From contig CAYRIZ010000001.1 in assembly GCA_964424565.1 (NCBI GenBank), positions 33,694 through 97,693 on the forward strand: a stretch of DNA of 64,000 bases, read 5' to 3'. Each line of letters begins with the position of its first letter. The first letter of the stretch is position 1. A program made the translations under genes and the position numbers. Positions 17,514 through 25,363 of this stretch are shown one piece after another. This stretch comes from Avisuccinivibrio sp964424565 (GTDB lineage: Bacteria; Pseudomonadota; Gammaproteobacteria; Enterobacterales; Succinivibrionaceae). The notes under the pieces were generated by a model that saw nothing but the letters and a program-made list of their open reading frames with translations, was not told the DNA's origin and made no database searches.

Positions 17514-17538
17514 CCCCCTGCTCTGTGCAGGGGGTTTT
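17514..17538 (+). terminator. Intercistronic terminator/attenuator between mglB and mglA
   Basis: CCCCCTGC (17514-17521) pairs perfectly with GCAGGGGG (17527-17534) around TCTGT and is followed by TTTT. Same position and role as the hairpin between alsB and alsA. Confidence 0.75.
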
Positions 17539-17561
17539 AGTCAGATTGTGAGGAACACTGC

Positions 17562-19061
17562 ATGTCAGAATACGTGCTGGAGATGAACGACATAGTCAAG
17601 CGTTTCCCCGGCGTGCTGGCCCTAAATCATGCCAACCTGAAGGTCAGGCCTGGCACGGTACACGCCCTGATGGGCGAAAACGGCGCCGGCAAATCCACGC
17701 TGATGAAATGTCTGTTCGGTCTGTATCACCCCGATGAGGGTGAGATCATTTATGACGGCCGCAAAATCACCGATATTCCCAACACCAAAGCCGCCCTGGC
17801 CATGGGTATTACCATGATTCATCAGGAGCTGCACCCCATACGCTTCAGACCGGTGATGGAAAATGTCTGGATTGGCCGTTTTCCCAAAAAAATGGGCTTT
17901 GTCGATCACGACAAGATGTACCGCGATACGGTGGAGCTGTTTGCGCGCATAGGCCTGAATGTAGATCCCAAGGCTTTGGCCGGCACGGTATCTCCGTCCA
18001 ACCTGCAGCTGGTGGAAATAGCCCGCGCCATATCCTACAACGCCAAGATCATCATCATGGACGAGCCCACCTCGTCGCTGACGGAAAATGAAGTTGAATA
18101 TTTGTTCAACATCATCAATCAGCTGCGCTCCGAGGGCCGCTCCATTATCTACATCTCCCACAAGATGGAGGAGATCCTGCGCATCTCCGACGATGTGACC
18201 ATCATGCGTGACGGTCAGTATGTAGGAACCTGGCAGGCTCGGGACATAGACGAGGACTTCATCATCCGCCACATGGTGGGCCGCGATTTGACCCACCGCT
18301 TCCCCGTCCATGAGGGCGGCTCCTCCTCCGAGGTGGTCCTGAAGGTGGAGCATTTGAGTTCAGCTGCCGTCCGCTCCTTTGAGGATGTCAGCTTTGAGCT
18401 GCACCGAGGAGAGCTGCTGGGCATAGGCGGCCTGGTGGGAGCCCAGCGCACCGAGCTGGTGGAAAGCATTTTCGGGCTGCGTCCGGTGCGGGAGGGCAAA
18501 ATTTACAAAAACGGGCAGGAGATCCACATCAAATCGGTACGCGATGCCAAAAAGCACGGCATAGCCCTGCTGACTGAAGAGCGCCGGCAGACCGGTATTT
18601 TCGGCATCCTCTCCATATTGGACAATACCCTCATAGCCGCTCAGTCATCCTTTTCCCATCTGGGCATTCTGGACAATTCCAGACGCACGCCGGCAGCCGC
18701 CGAGGCCTGCCGGGAGCTCAATGTGAAGATGCCCGGGCTGCAGACGCCGATCAAAAACCTCTCCGGCGGCAATCAGCAGAAGGTCCTGATTGCCCGCTGG
18801 CTGCTGACCCACTCAGACATCATCATTTTCGATGAGCCTACCCGCGGCATTGACGTAGGTGCCAAATACGAAATCTATACCCTGATGCTCGAGCAGCTCA
18901 AACAGGGCAGATCCATCATCATGATCTCCTCTGAAATGCCTGAGCTCATGGGTATGTCCGACCGCATCATGGTGATGTGTGAAGGTCATGTCACCGGTTT
19001 CGTGGATAAAGAACATTTTGACCAGGTGGAAATCATGCGCCTGGCTTCCTCATTCAAATAA
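17562..19061 (+). CDS. mglA: Galactose/methyl-galactoside import ATP-binding protein
   Basis: Double-ATPase of the CUT2 class, 499 residues (506 in E. coli). First half: Walker A GENGAGKST at 38-46, MIHQE Q-loop and IIMDEPTSSLTE. Second half: altered P-loop GLVGAQRTE, full signature LSGGNQQK, and FDEPTRGIDVG. GAGG lies upstream of ATG 17562. Energises galactose uptake through MglC. About 10 bp separate it from mglC. Confidence 0.95.
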   Translation: MSEYVLEMNDIVKRFPGVLALNHANLKVRPGTVHALMGENGAGKSTLMKCLFGLYHPDEGEIIYDGRKITDIPNTKAALAMGITMIHQELHPIRFRPVMENVWIGRFPKKMGFVDHDKMYRDTVELFARIGLNVDPKALAGTVSPSNLQLVEIARAISYNAKIIIMDEPTSSLTENEVEYLFNIINQLRSEGRSIIYISHKMEEILRISDDVTIMRDGQYVGTWQARDIDEDFIIRHMVGRDLTHRFPVHEGGSSSEVVLKVEHLSSAAVRSFEDVSFELHRGELLGIGGLVGAQRTELVESIFGLRPVREGKIYKNGQEIHIKSVRDAKKHGIALLTEERRQTGIFGILSILDNTLIAAQSSFSHLGILDNSRRTPAAAEACRELNVKMPGLQTPIKNLSGGNQQKVLIARWLLTHSDIIIFDEPTRGIDVGAKYEIYTLMLEQLKQGRSIIMISSEMPELMGMSDRIMVMCEGHVTGFVDKEHFDQVEIMRLASSFK

Positions 19062-19070
19062 GGAGCTCTT

Positions 19071-20291
19071 ATGTCCAGTGTTATCACTAGAAGCAGCTAT
19101 CGCAAAACCCTGACCGGTATCGGCGCCCTGGTGCTGCTGGCCGGCCTGGCACTGTATTTTGCCCAGATCAAGAGAATCTATGACCTGCCGATCATCATGA
19201 TGATCGCCGGTGCCTGGATATTTCTGCAGAACCTCTATCGTCTCTACAAACCGGGAGCGGCCTGTCAGGATATAGAACTCAACTCCAAGACCCTGAACAA
19301 CATACTGACCAACTATGCCATCATCATAGCCATGGTGGTGCTGGTCTTCATCATCTGCGTCCTGCAGCCGCGTTTCATGCAAATTCGCGTGGTACTGGAC
19401 ATCATGACGCAGTCCTCGACCAAGCTCATTATCGCACTGGGCATCTGCTTTACCCTGATCATAGCAGGTTGCGATCTGTCAGCCGGCCGCATAGTGGGTC
19501 TGGCCGCCGTGGTTTCCACCTCCATGCTGCAGACCCCGGACTACGCCAACCGCTTCTTCCCGGAGCTGGCGCAGCTGCCGCTGTTTGTGCCCATAGTGAT
19601 TGCCATATTGATCTGTATGGTGTTTGGTGCCCTCAACGGCTTCCTGGTAGCCCAGTATGAGATGCATCCCTTTATTGCCACGCTTGCCACTTCGGTGATC
19701 GTCTACGGCAGCTGCTCGCTGTATTTCGACCTGCCGCCCAACAATTCCCAGCCCATAGGCGGTGTGCGTCCGGACTTTGCGGCTTTGGGTCAGACCAAGT
19801 TCTTCCAGTCAGGATCCTTCCCCGGCATTTCCATACTGATCCCCATAGCCGCGCTGATCACCGTCTTCATCTGGTTTGTGCTCAACAAGACCGTGTTCGG
19901 CAAGAATGTCTATGCCATAGGCGGCAACCGGGAGGCGGCAGTGGTGGCCGGCGTAAACGTCTACCTGACCAACCTCTTCATCTTTGTGCTGGCAGCCGCG
20001 CTTTACGGTATAGCCGGTGTCCTCGAGGCGGCCCGTACAGCCGGTGCCACCAATCAGTACGGTCAGGGCTATGAGCTTGATGCCATAGCCGCCTGTGTGG
20101 TGGGCGGTGTCTCCCTGATGGGCGGTATTGCCACGGTATCAGGCATCATAGCCGGTGTGTTCGTGTTCACCATCATTCAGTACGGCCTGCAGTTCATCTC
20201 CGTGTCCCCTATGTGGCAGCAGGTGATCAAGGGCATTATTATTGCCGTGGCCGTGGCCATTGATATGGGCAAGTACCGCCGCAAGGTCTGA
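19071..20291 (+). CDS. mglC: Galactose/methyl-galactoside permease with extra N-terminal helices
   Basis: CUT2 permease; LTIIAGCDLSAGR-type phrase (LIIAGCDLSAGRIVGLAA), HPFIATLATS and AIGGNREAAVVAGVNV mark it as MglC, and ELDAIAACVVGGVSLMGG is strongly conserved. It has 406 residues against 336 in E. coli. The surplus is an N-terminal segment of about 70 residues with two predicted transmembrane helices (about 12-31 and 38-57) before the usual first helix. The start ATG 19071 has AGGAG 7 nt upstream, so the extension is translated. What the extra helices do is unknown. Confidence 0.93.
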   Translation: MSSVITRSSYRKTLTGIGALVLLAGLALYFAQIKRIYDLPIIMMIAGAWIFLQNLYRLYKPGAACQDIELNSKTLNNILTNYAIIIAMVVLVFIICVLQPRFMQIRVVLDIMTQSSTKLIIALGICFTLIIAGCDLSAGRIVGLAAVVSTSMLQTPDYANRFFPELAQLPLFVPIVIAILICMVFGALNGFLVAQYEMHPFIATLATSVIVYGSCSLYFDLPPNNSQPIGGVRPDFAALGQTKFFQSGSFPGISILIPIAALITVFIWFVLNKTVFGKNVYAIGGNREAAVVAGVNVYLTNLFIFVLAAALYGIAGVLEAARTAGATNQYGQGYELDAIAACVVGGVSLMGGIATVSGIIAGVFVFTIIQYGLQFISVSPMWQQVIKGIIIAVAVAIDMGKYRRKV

Positions 20292-20302
20292 TCCTTCCCC
20301 CG

Positions 20303-20353
20303 GCCCGGGACTGCAGCACAGCCTCTGGATGCTGCAGGCAGGAAAACCCGGGC
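20303..20353 (+). repeat. Nested stem-loop after mglC
   Basis: Outer arms GCCCGGG (20303-20309) and CCCGGGC (20347-20353) and inner arms CTGCAGCA (20311-20318) and TGCTGCAG (20330-20337) are both perfect. There is no T-run, so mRNA 3' protection or Rho-dependent ending is more likely than intrinsic termination. Confidence 0.6.
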
Positions 20354-20381
20354 TGATACAAAAGAGCAAAGATCAGAGCAT

Positions 20382-20424
20382 AAAAAAAGCACCTGATTCC
20401 GCCATGAAATACACAGAATCAGGT
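20382..20424 (-). terminator. Terminator of the ribbon-helix-helix gene
   Basis: ACCTGATTC (20391-20399) and GAATCAGGT (20416-20424) form a perfect 9-bp stem; on the minus strand it is followed by seven T (20382-20388). Confidence 0.75.
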
Positions 20425-20498
20425 ACTCTTATGCTTCTATATGGAAATTGGAAATTTGGGAGCGCAGCTGCTGCGCTTGTACAGGATCCGGCTTCCGT

Positions 20499-20801
20499 TC
20501 AGTCGGAGCCAGGATCTGTAGCCGGAACAGCTGTGTATACGGCGGCATCTTTTTCTTCTGCCGCTGTATTTTCATGGATGGACAGATCGATAGCCTGCAG
20601 CTGCAGTTCGGCGTATCTTTCCAAAGCAATTTCCACCAGATAACGACTGATACTTCTGCCCTGACGCTTGGCCAGAGCGCGGATCATGGCTTCTTCCTGT
20701 TCAGTACAGGAAATAACCAGGCGTCCGCAGTGTGGAGTCCCTCTTGCATAACTACCCTTGGGACGACCTTTGGGGCGGCCGATAGTTTTCTTCTCGCCCA
20801 T
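20499..20801 (-). CDS. Small DNA-binding protein: AT-hook-like motif plus ribbon-helix-helix
   Basis: A 100-residue basic protein. Near the N-terminus it has GRPKGRPKGS, a doubled AT-hook-like core, followed at about residues 28-62 by a pattern typical of ribbon-helix-helix or MobC-like domains (strand GRLVISCT, then EQEEAMIRALAKRQG and SISRYLVEIALERY). The C-terminus is acidic and unstructured. ATG 20801 has GAGAGG just upstream. It stands alone, with its own terminator, so it is not an obvious antitoxin: no partner gene is adjacent. Function unknown; likely a transcription or nucleoid factor. Confidence 0.75.
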   Translation of the reverse strand: MGEKKTIGRPKGRPKGSYARGTPHCGRLVISCTEQEEAMIRALAKRQGRSISRYLVEIALERYAELQLQAIDLSIHENTAAEEKDAAVYTAVPATDPGSD

Positions 20802-21270
20802 GTTTCCTCTCCCCCTGTGAATGTGTGCAGACACAGCAAAGTGCATCTGCTGACAATCAGACCATTTCTATGATAAGGCTTTTTACTAAAAAATTCCCGC
20901 AAAATCAAATGTTTATATAAGAGTTTTTGGCAAAAATTTTCAGCAGTTGCCCAGGGCTTACCCGCCTATTTAGTTTAATATCAACGAAAAAGGCCGAACC
21001 GGCAGAATTGATCAGACGAAAGCAGGTATTTGCGCGCCAAGGGCTGTGCACCATTACAGGGCAGTGCAGCAGACTATTTTTCAGGTATTGATCCAAAACT
21101 CTCAGATTGGCCCCAAAAGAGCAGAATTTGGCAGCAGATGCACCTTGACGGCCGGCAGCCGCCCGGATTAAATAAAATTGCTGAATTTATTGTGGTCCGT
21201 CTTCAGCCCCCGGCCGGGACAGCCTGCCGCCGGCGCCTGAAGCATGGAGTGTTTTCCCTTAGTATAAGTA
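20802..21270. other. Gene-free stretch between the ribbon-helix-helix gene and the flavin-reductase-like gene
   Basis: No convincing gene or RNA is visible here. The part near 20860-20960 is AT-rich and probably carries the promoter of the minus-strand ribbon-helix-helix gene, but no clear hexamer pair stands out. The 63-codon minus-strand frame at 20905-21096 has no recognisable features. Confidence 0.4.
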
Positions 21271-21304
21271 AGGAGGAAGGTCCGCCTGCGCGGCCTTAAA
21301 GAAG
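21271..21304 (+). promoter_or_regulatory. Ribosome-binding site with a hairpin in the spacer
   Basis: AGGAGG (21271-21276) is 28 nt from ATG 21305, too far for normal initiation. Between them AAGG(T)CCGC (21277-21285) pairs with GCGGCCTT (21290-21297): 8 bp, one bulged T, CTGC loop. When folded, only AAAGAAG (7 nt) separates the Shine-Dalgarno from the start, an ideal distance. No other start codon lies in frame between them. Confidence 0.6.
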
Positions 21305-21895
21305 ATGAGTGATTTTCTGCAGGATGTGCCTCTCAATAAAGCTTACCGCTTAATGAACCTGGGTGCCACCGCTCTGATTTCCGCCGCCCACGACGGCAGG
21401 GAAGACGTGATGCCTGCTACCTGGAACTGCCCGCTCGATCTGTCTCCGTGCAAGTGCACCGTGGTGATTGACAAGAGCCACTACACCCGCCCGCTGATGG
21501 AGCAGAGCGGCTTTTTTGCCGTGAGTATACCTGCCGTGAGCATAGTGCAGCAGGTGATGAAGCTGGGCACGGTCAGCAAAAATGACGATCCCCTGAAACT
21601 GGAGCATTCAGGCGCCAAATTCTTCAAGCTGCCTGGCTTTGACATGCCGCTGACTGAAGGCTGTGTAGCCCACCTGATCTTCAAGATCCTGCCCGAGCCT
21701 CATGTGCAGCAGGCCTATGATTTGTTCTTGGGCGAATGCGTCAAGGCCGTGGCTGACAGCCGGGTCTTCCGGGGCGGCCACTACTACTACGATGACAGCA
21801 CCCGCGATCTGCGCACCCTGCATTATGTGGCCGGCGGTCACTTCTATGCTCTGGGCGATGAGATCATGCTGGACGAATACGGTCTGGAGGAGTAA
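21305..21895 (+). CDS. Flavin-reductase-like FMN-binding split-barrel protein
   Basis: A 196-residue protein of the flavin reductase-like family (FMN-binding split barrel). The segment SAAHDGREDVMPATWNCPL followed by a strand with CTVVIDKSHYTRPLME and SGFFAVSIPA is the typical FMN-phosphate-binding core. These proteins reduce or bind flavin; the partner is not visible here. It is a single gene preceded by the hairpin-spaced ribosome-binding site, so its translation may respond to RNA structure. Confidence 0.85.
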   Translation: MSDFLQDVPLNKAYRLMNLGATALISAAHDGREDVMPATWNCPLDLSPCKCTVVIDKSHYTRPLMEQSGFFAVSIPAVSIVQQVMKLGTVSKNDDPLKLEHSGAKFFKLPGFDMPLTEGCVAHLIFKILPEPHVQQAYDLFLGECVKAVADSRVFRGGHYYYDDSTRDLRTLHYVAGGHFYALGDEIMLDEYGLEE

Positions 21896-22126
21896 GGCTC
21901 TTCTGCTCCTGCCCCTACTTTCCACTGAGCTTTTGCTCTCAGTCCGGCCGGCACGATAAAGGTGCACGGCCGCAGGCAGTCTGCGCAGGCAGATCAGATC
22001 AACTTGCCGCAGACTGCCCCCTCCTGCATTTTCGTGCCCTGCAGCGGCTGTGTCTTTTGTATGCTGAAACTGCGCGGGAGATCTCAGGTCTCCCCCCGGG
22101 TTCAACACAGACCAAAGGAGTTTGCT

Positions 22127-22687
22127 ATGCAGTCGCTCAATTTAGTTATCCTGCGCGGCACCGTAACGCAGCATCATTTGATCAGCCACAGCCGCAGCCG
22201 TGGTCAGGCTGTACTGAGCTTCAGGCTGGCCACCTGCGAGCGCTGGGGCCGCAGTGGTTTTCTGCATCATGAGTATCATCAGCTGCTGCTGCGCGACAGC
22301 GGCGGCTTCCGCAAATACAGTCAGTACGGCCGGCATGTCAGGGAAGGTGCCCTGCTGCTGGCCGAGGGCGTGCTGAGGCATCACAGCACCGGCGGCAGCA
22401 GCACCTTTATAGACTGTCTGCGCATAGTGCCGCAGCAGACCACACCCTCAGCCGCGGAAAGTGCCCCCTTAACCTGCCGCGATCTGCCGGCCCTGCAGAA
22501 GCTGAGCGCCAGGCCGGAACTGATCCATACCCTGTGCGCCGCCGGACTGAGTGCAGAGGAAATCAGAGTGCTTTGTCTGCTGCTGCAGACCACTCAGGTG
22601 CAGCTGCAGGCGCAGGCTCGGGAAGAACAAGCGGCCAATGACACCGCTGCGCCGCAAAATCCACACAAAGACGACAGCGCCGCTTAA
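22127..22687 (+). CDS. Divergent single-stranded-DNA-binding (SSB/PriB-like) OB-fold protein
   Basis: 186 residues. The first ~105 residues follow the SSB pattern: LNLVILRGTVTQ, then SRGQAVLSFRLATCERWGR, then EYHQLLLRD, then YVREG-like HVREGALLLAEGVLRHH and TFIDCLRIV, as in the five-strand OB fold. The rest is a helical, Gln/Ala-rich region; the tail lacks the DDDIPF tip that canonical SSB uses to bind partners. AAAGGAG lies 6 nt before ATG 22127. It is likely an accessory SSB paralogue, which more often belongs to mobile elements or recombination systems; no such element is adjacent. Confidence 0.7.
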   Translation: MQSLNLVILRGTVTQHHLISHSRSRGQAVLSFRLATCERWGRSGFLHHEYHQLLLRDSGGFRKYSQYGRHVREGALLLAEGVLRHHSTGGSSTFIDCLRIVPQQTTPSAAESAPLTCRDLPALQKLSARPELIHTLCAAGLSAEEIRVLCLLLQTTQVQLQAQAREEQAANDTAAPQNPHKDDSAA

Positions 22688-22725
22688 GTCAGGATGAAGC
22701 CGGAACAGGGGAAAACAGAGAGGAA

Positions 22726-22800
22726 TGGCGGCCCCAGGAGGAATCGAACCTTCAACTAACCCTTAGGAGGGGCTTGTTATATCCATTTAACTATGAGGCC
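22726..22800 (-). tRNA. tRNA-Arg (anticodon CCT)
   Basis: Read on the minus strand: acceptor GGCCTCA / TGGGGCC, D-arm GTTAAATGGATATAAC, anticodon stem AGCCC / GGGTT with loop CTCCTAA (anticodon CCT, reads AGG), T-loop TTCGATT, discriminator G and an encoded CCA at 22726-22728. The sequence is close to E. coli argW. The T-stem GAAGG/CCTCC has one A-C mismatch and the acceptor a T-G pair, so it is slightly weak. 75 nt in all. Confidence 0.93.
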
Positions 22801-22883
22801 GCGCCATGGCGGCTATTGTAGCAGGTTTAGCCTCAATTGCAATAATGCGCCCTGCCCGGCTGCCGCCAGGCAGGCCCGGGAGT

Positions 22884-23417
22884 TTACTGGGCGTTTTCGG
22901 CGCTGCGGCGGCGGAATATAGCCTCAATCAGGGTCTGCTCACGCTGTTCTGCCTTGGCAACAGTGACGAAATAGCGGTCGCTTTGCTGCAGGATGCAGAA
23001 GCTGTAGATGCCGTCCTGACGCGGGTAGTAGCGCAGCTCCTCAAAGCGGGAAGAGGGATTGAGCTCCTGCGGGGCCGAGCCGTCGCGCAGTATGCCCGGC
23101 GGGGCGGCATAACCGAAATTGGAACCCTCGCTCCAGTCGGCATCGGCAAACTTGAAGCGGTAAGGAGACCAGTCGGCGCGCAGCGGGGCGGCGGTGCAGT
23201 AGGCACCGTCACTGCGTTTGATCAGCTGATATGAAGACAGCGCGGCATAATCATTCATCTCACCGCGCAGATAAATCGTTTTGCCCTGCGGGGCAAAAAC
23301 CTCCACCGCCGCAAGTCCGGGGAGGAGGTTGTCATCGGAGCTGCTGTCACTGCTGCAGCCGGCAGTCAGTACTGCCAGCACGGCCGCGGCAGCAGCTGAG
23401 GTAAAAAATTTCTGCAT
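22884..23417 (-). CDS. Lipoprotein with a glycan-binding (CBM48/E-set-like) domain
   Basis: 177 residues. Lipoprotein signal with lipobox LTAGC (Cys21) and a Ser/Asp-rich linker, then about 100 residues that resemble the immunoglobulin-like early-set modules of pullulanases and other glucan enzymes: KTIYLRGEMNDYA, then YRFKFADADWSEGSNFGY. It has no catalytic domain. A role in binding alpha-glucan at the cell envelope is inferred. ATG 23417 gives a standard signal peptide, though no good Shine-Dalgarno is seen. Divergent from coaE. Confidence 0.7.
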   Translation of the reverse strand: MQKFFTSAAAAAVLAVLTAGCSSDSSSDDNLLPGLAAVEVFAPQGKTIYLRGEMNDYAALSSYQLIKRSDGAYCTAAPLRADWSPYRFKFADADWSEGSNFGYAAPPGILRDGSAPQELNPSSRFEELRYYPRQDGIYSFCILQQSDRYFVTVAKAEQREQTLIEAIFRRRSAENAQ

Positions 23418-23445
23418 TTCAATCACATCACAAAACAAGCCCGGC

Positions 23446-23467
23446 CTGCAGTCCTCCTGGACTGCAG
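23446..23467. repeat. Perfect hairpin in the lipoprotein-coaE intergenic region
   Basis: CTGCAGTCC (23446-23454) and GGACTGCAG (23459-23467) are perfect inverted 9-mers around TCCT. It lies between divergent genes and has no T-run on either side. Confidence 0.65.
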
Positions 23468-23658
23468 CTGCAGTGCATTGTAACAGGATTTACTCCCTGC
23501 GGCGGCCGGCAGCAAAGGCAAATTGCCCGGACCAGGGCAAAGTCTGCGTTAGATTTTGCCTGTGCTTTGCGGTAATATCTACTGTTAGTCTGCTGTGGTC
23601 AGGCAGCAAAATAAAGATTTGTCTGTTGGGTCTGCTCTGCTTTTTCAGGATGGTCAAA

Positions 23659-24300
23659 GTGAGATTTAAAATAGGTCTTACCGGCGGTATTGCCTGCGGC
23701 AAAACCTCAGCCTGCAGAATTTTTGCCGCCCAGCATATTCCCATAGTCGATGCCGATGTGATCTCGCATGAGCTTACCGCTCCGGGATCACCGCTACTGC
23801 CGCAGCTGGCCGCCACCTTTGGGCCGGGCATCATAGCCGCCGACGGCAGCCTGGACCGCCGGGCCATGCGCAACCTGGTCTTTTCCGATGCCGGAGCCCT
23901 GCAGCAGCTCAATGCCCTGCTGCATCCGGCCATACACCGCCGCCTGCTGCAGGAGGCGGAGGAAAAAGAGCCTGCCGCCCCCTATGTGGTCCTGGCCGTG
24001 CCGCTGCTGTTTGAGCATCATCTGGAACATATGGTGGATCGCATCCTGGTGCTGGACTGCAGCGAGGATCTGCAGCTGCAGCGCATCATGCAGCGTGACG
24101 GCTCCTCCGAGGCCGTGGCCCGCAGCATCATGAATAATCAGGTTTCGCGCAGTTTCCGGGTGGCGCATGCCGATGATCTGGCAGATACACAAAGCGGATC
24201 CCTGGCCCTGCTGGAAGAGAGGATTCTGCAGCTTCATCATAAATACTTACAGCTTGCAGCAGCACACAGCCGTGCTGATCTGCAGAGGCAGTTGATGTAA
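23659..24300 (+). CDS. coaE: Dephospho-CoA kinase
   Basis: Catalyses the last step of coenzyme A synthesis. P-loop GLTGGIACGKTS near the N-terminus and VDADVISHELTAPGSPL are typical; the product has about 213 residues (206 in E. coli). GTG 23659 is preferred because AGGA lies 8 nt upstream, while ATG 23650, three codons earlier, has no Shine-Dalgarno; either is possible. The stop overlaps the start of zapD by one base. Order coaE-zapD-yacG is as in E. coli. Confidence 0.95.
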   Translation: MRFKIGLTGGIACGKTSACRIFAAQHIPIVDADVISHELTAPGSPLLPQLAATFGPGIIAADGSLDRRAMRNLVFSDAGALQQLNALLHPAIHRRLLQEAEEKEPAAPYVVLAVPLLFEHHLEHMVDRILVLDCSEDLQLQRIMQRDGSSEAVARSIMNNQVSRSFRVAHADDLADTQSGSLALLEERILQLHHKYLQLAAAHSRADLQRQLM

Positions 24301-25046
24301 TGTACATTTACGATTTTCCCTTTAGCCCCAAGGCCAGGACTTATCTTAAATTTGAGGGGATCTTCAAGAGGATTGAGGCCTGCCAGTATCTCAATTCCAA
24401 TGCTGAAACCATGGCGCTGCTGCGCGGCATCATAGACTACATGGATATGGTGGACGGCGCCGGCGGCTTCAAGCTGGATTTGGTCAAGGATCTGGACAGA
24501 CTGGATCAGCGCCTGAAAATCTGGCAGCAGGATCCCGAGGCCGATCAGGAATTTGTAGCCGAACTGCGCGCCTCAGTCACCGCCTCCCGCCAGAGCCTGG
24601 AGAAATTCACCAGACAGCGCACCGTGCTGCAGCAGGATCCCATCATAGCCTGCATCAAGCCGCGTTTTCTGACCCCCTGCGGCGTAAACTGCTTTGATAC
24701 GCCGCTTTTTGCCTACTGGAACTCCCTGCCGCGGGAGGAGAAGCGCCGGAGCGTCAGCATCTGGCTGCAGGAGCTGGAAGCCGTGCGTACCCCGGTGGCC
24801 ACCATTCTCTATTTGTGGCGGCTGTGCGCCGACTTCAAACCGCGCCTGGCCCGCCGCGGCTTTATGCAGGAAATTGCCGAAAACTGCGATTTGATTGAAA
24901 TTGCCTACCCCGAGAGCGTGCGCGGCTATCCGGTGGTCAGCGGTTTTCAGTCCAGCCTCAATGTACGCTTCATGGCCTATGAAAAAGGCACAGTGCTGGG
25001 CGATGTGGAATTTGAACTGGCTTATCTGGGGAATGCCGTACTGTGA
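24300..25046 (+). CDS. zapD: Cell-division protein ZapD
   Basis: ZapD bundles FtsZ filaments at the division ring. 248 residues (247 in E. coli), with the family start YDFPFSPKARTYLKFE and the N-terminal helical domain followed by a beta domain. The ATG overlaps the coaE stop (TAATG) and the stop overlaps the yacG GTG, so the three genes are translationally coupled. Position and length make the call firm. Confidence 0.95.
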   Translation: MYIYDFPFSPKARTYLKFEGIFKRIEACQYLNSNAETMALLRGIIDYMDMVDGAGGFKLDLVKDLDRLDQRLKIWQQDPEADQEFVAELRASVTASRQSLEKFTRQRTVLQQDPIIACIKPRFLTPCGVNCFDTPLFAYWNSLPREEKRRSVSIWLQELEAVRTPVATILYLWRLCADFKPRLARRGFMQEIAENCDLIEIAYPESVRGYPVVSGFQSSLNVRFMAYEKGTVLGDVEFELAYLGNAVL

Positions 25047-25363
25047 GTTTAAAAGATCTGCTGCCTGCCGGCACCTTTGAGGAAATATGCGGCGAGGCCC
25101 GCCGCCACGTGATCAATACCGGAGGCAGGTCTCATGCCGCCGGCTTTACCGATGCCGCCGGAGTGCTCCGGGTGCGCTGTCCGCAGTGCGGCCGGGAAGT
25201 GATCTACAGTCCGGACAATCCCTTTCGGCCCTTCTGCTCCGAGGCCTGCCGCATTATAGATTTGGGCGCCTGGGCCTCTGAGGAACACAAAGTGGCAGGC
25301 GAGCCGGTCAATCAGGATGAGGATGCCGATCTGCTGCAGGATCCTGCCCTGCCGCGCCGCTGA
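25043..25363 (+). CDS. yacG: DNA gyrase inhibitor YacG, with an N-terminal extension
   Basis: Zinc-ribbon protein that binds GyrB. The zinc site CPQC-x15-CSEAC and the following IIDLGAWASEEHKV are typical. It has 106 residues against 65 in E. coli; about 42 extra residues at the N-terminus begin with LKDLLPAGTFEEICGEARR and have no obvious domain. GTG 25043 overlaps the zapD stop. A shorter start nearer the zinc ribbon is possible: an in-frame GTG at VLRVRCPQCG would give a product of normal size, so the extension is not proven. Confidence 0.88.
   Translation: MSLKDLLPAGTFEEICGEARRHVINTGGRSHAAGFTDAAGVLRVRCPQCGREVIYSPDNPFRPFCSEACRIIDLGAWASEEHKVAGEPVNQDEDADLLQDPALPRR

Noticed and set aside
20905..21096. 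63-codon minus-strand frame in the gap before the flavin-reductase-like gene
   Set aside because: No ribosome-binding site, no recognisable pattern.
22726..22800. tRNA-Arg as attachment site of an integrated island
   Set aside because: No integrase, no partial tRNA copy and no composition break found on either side within the window.
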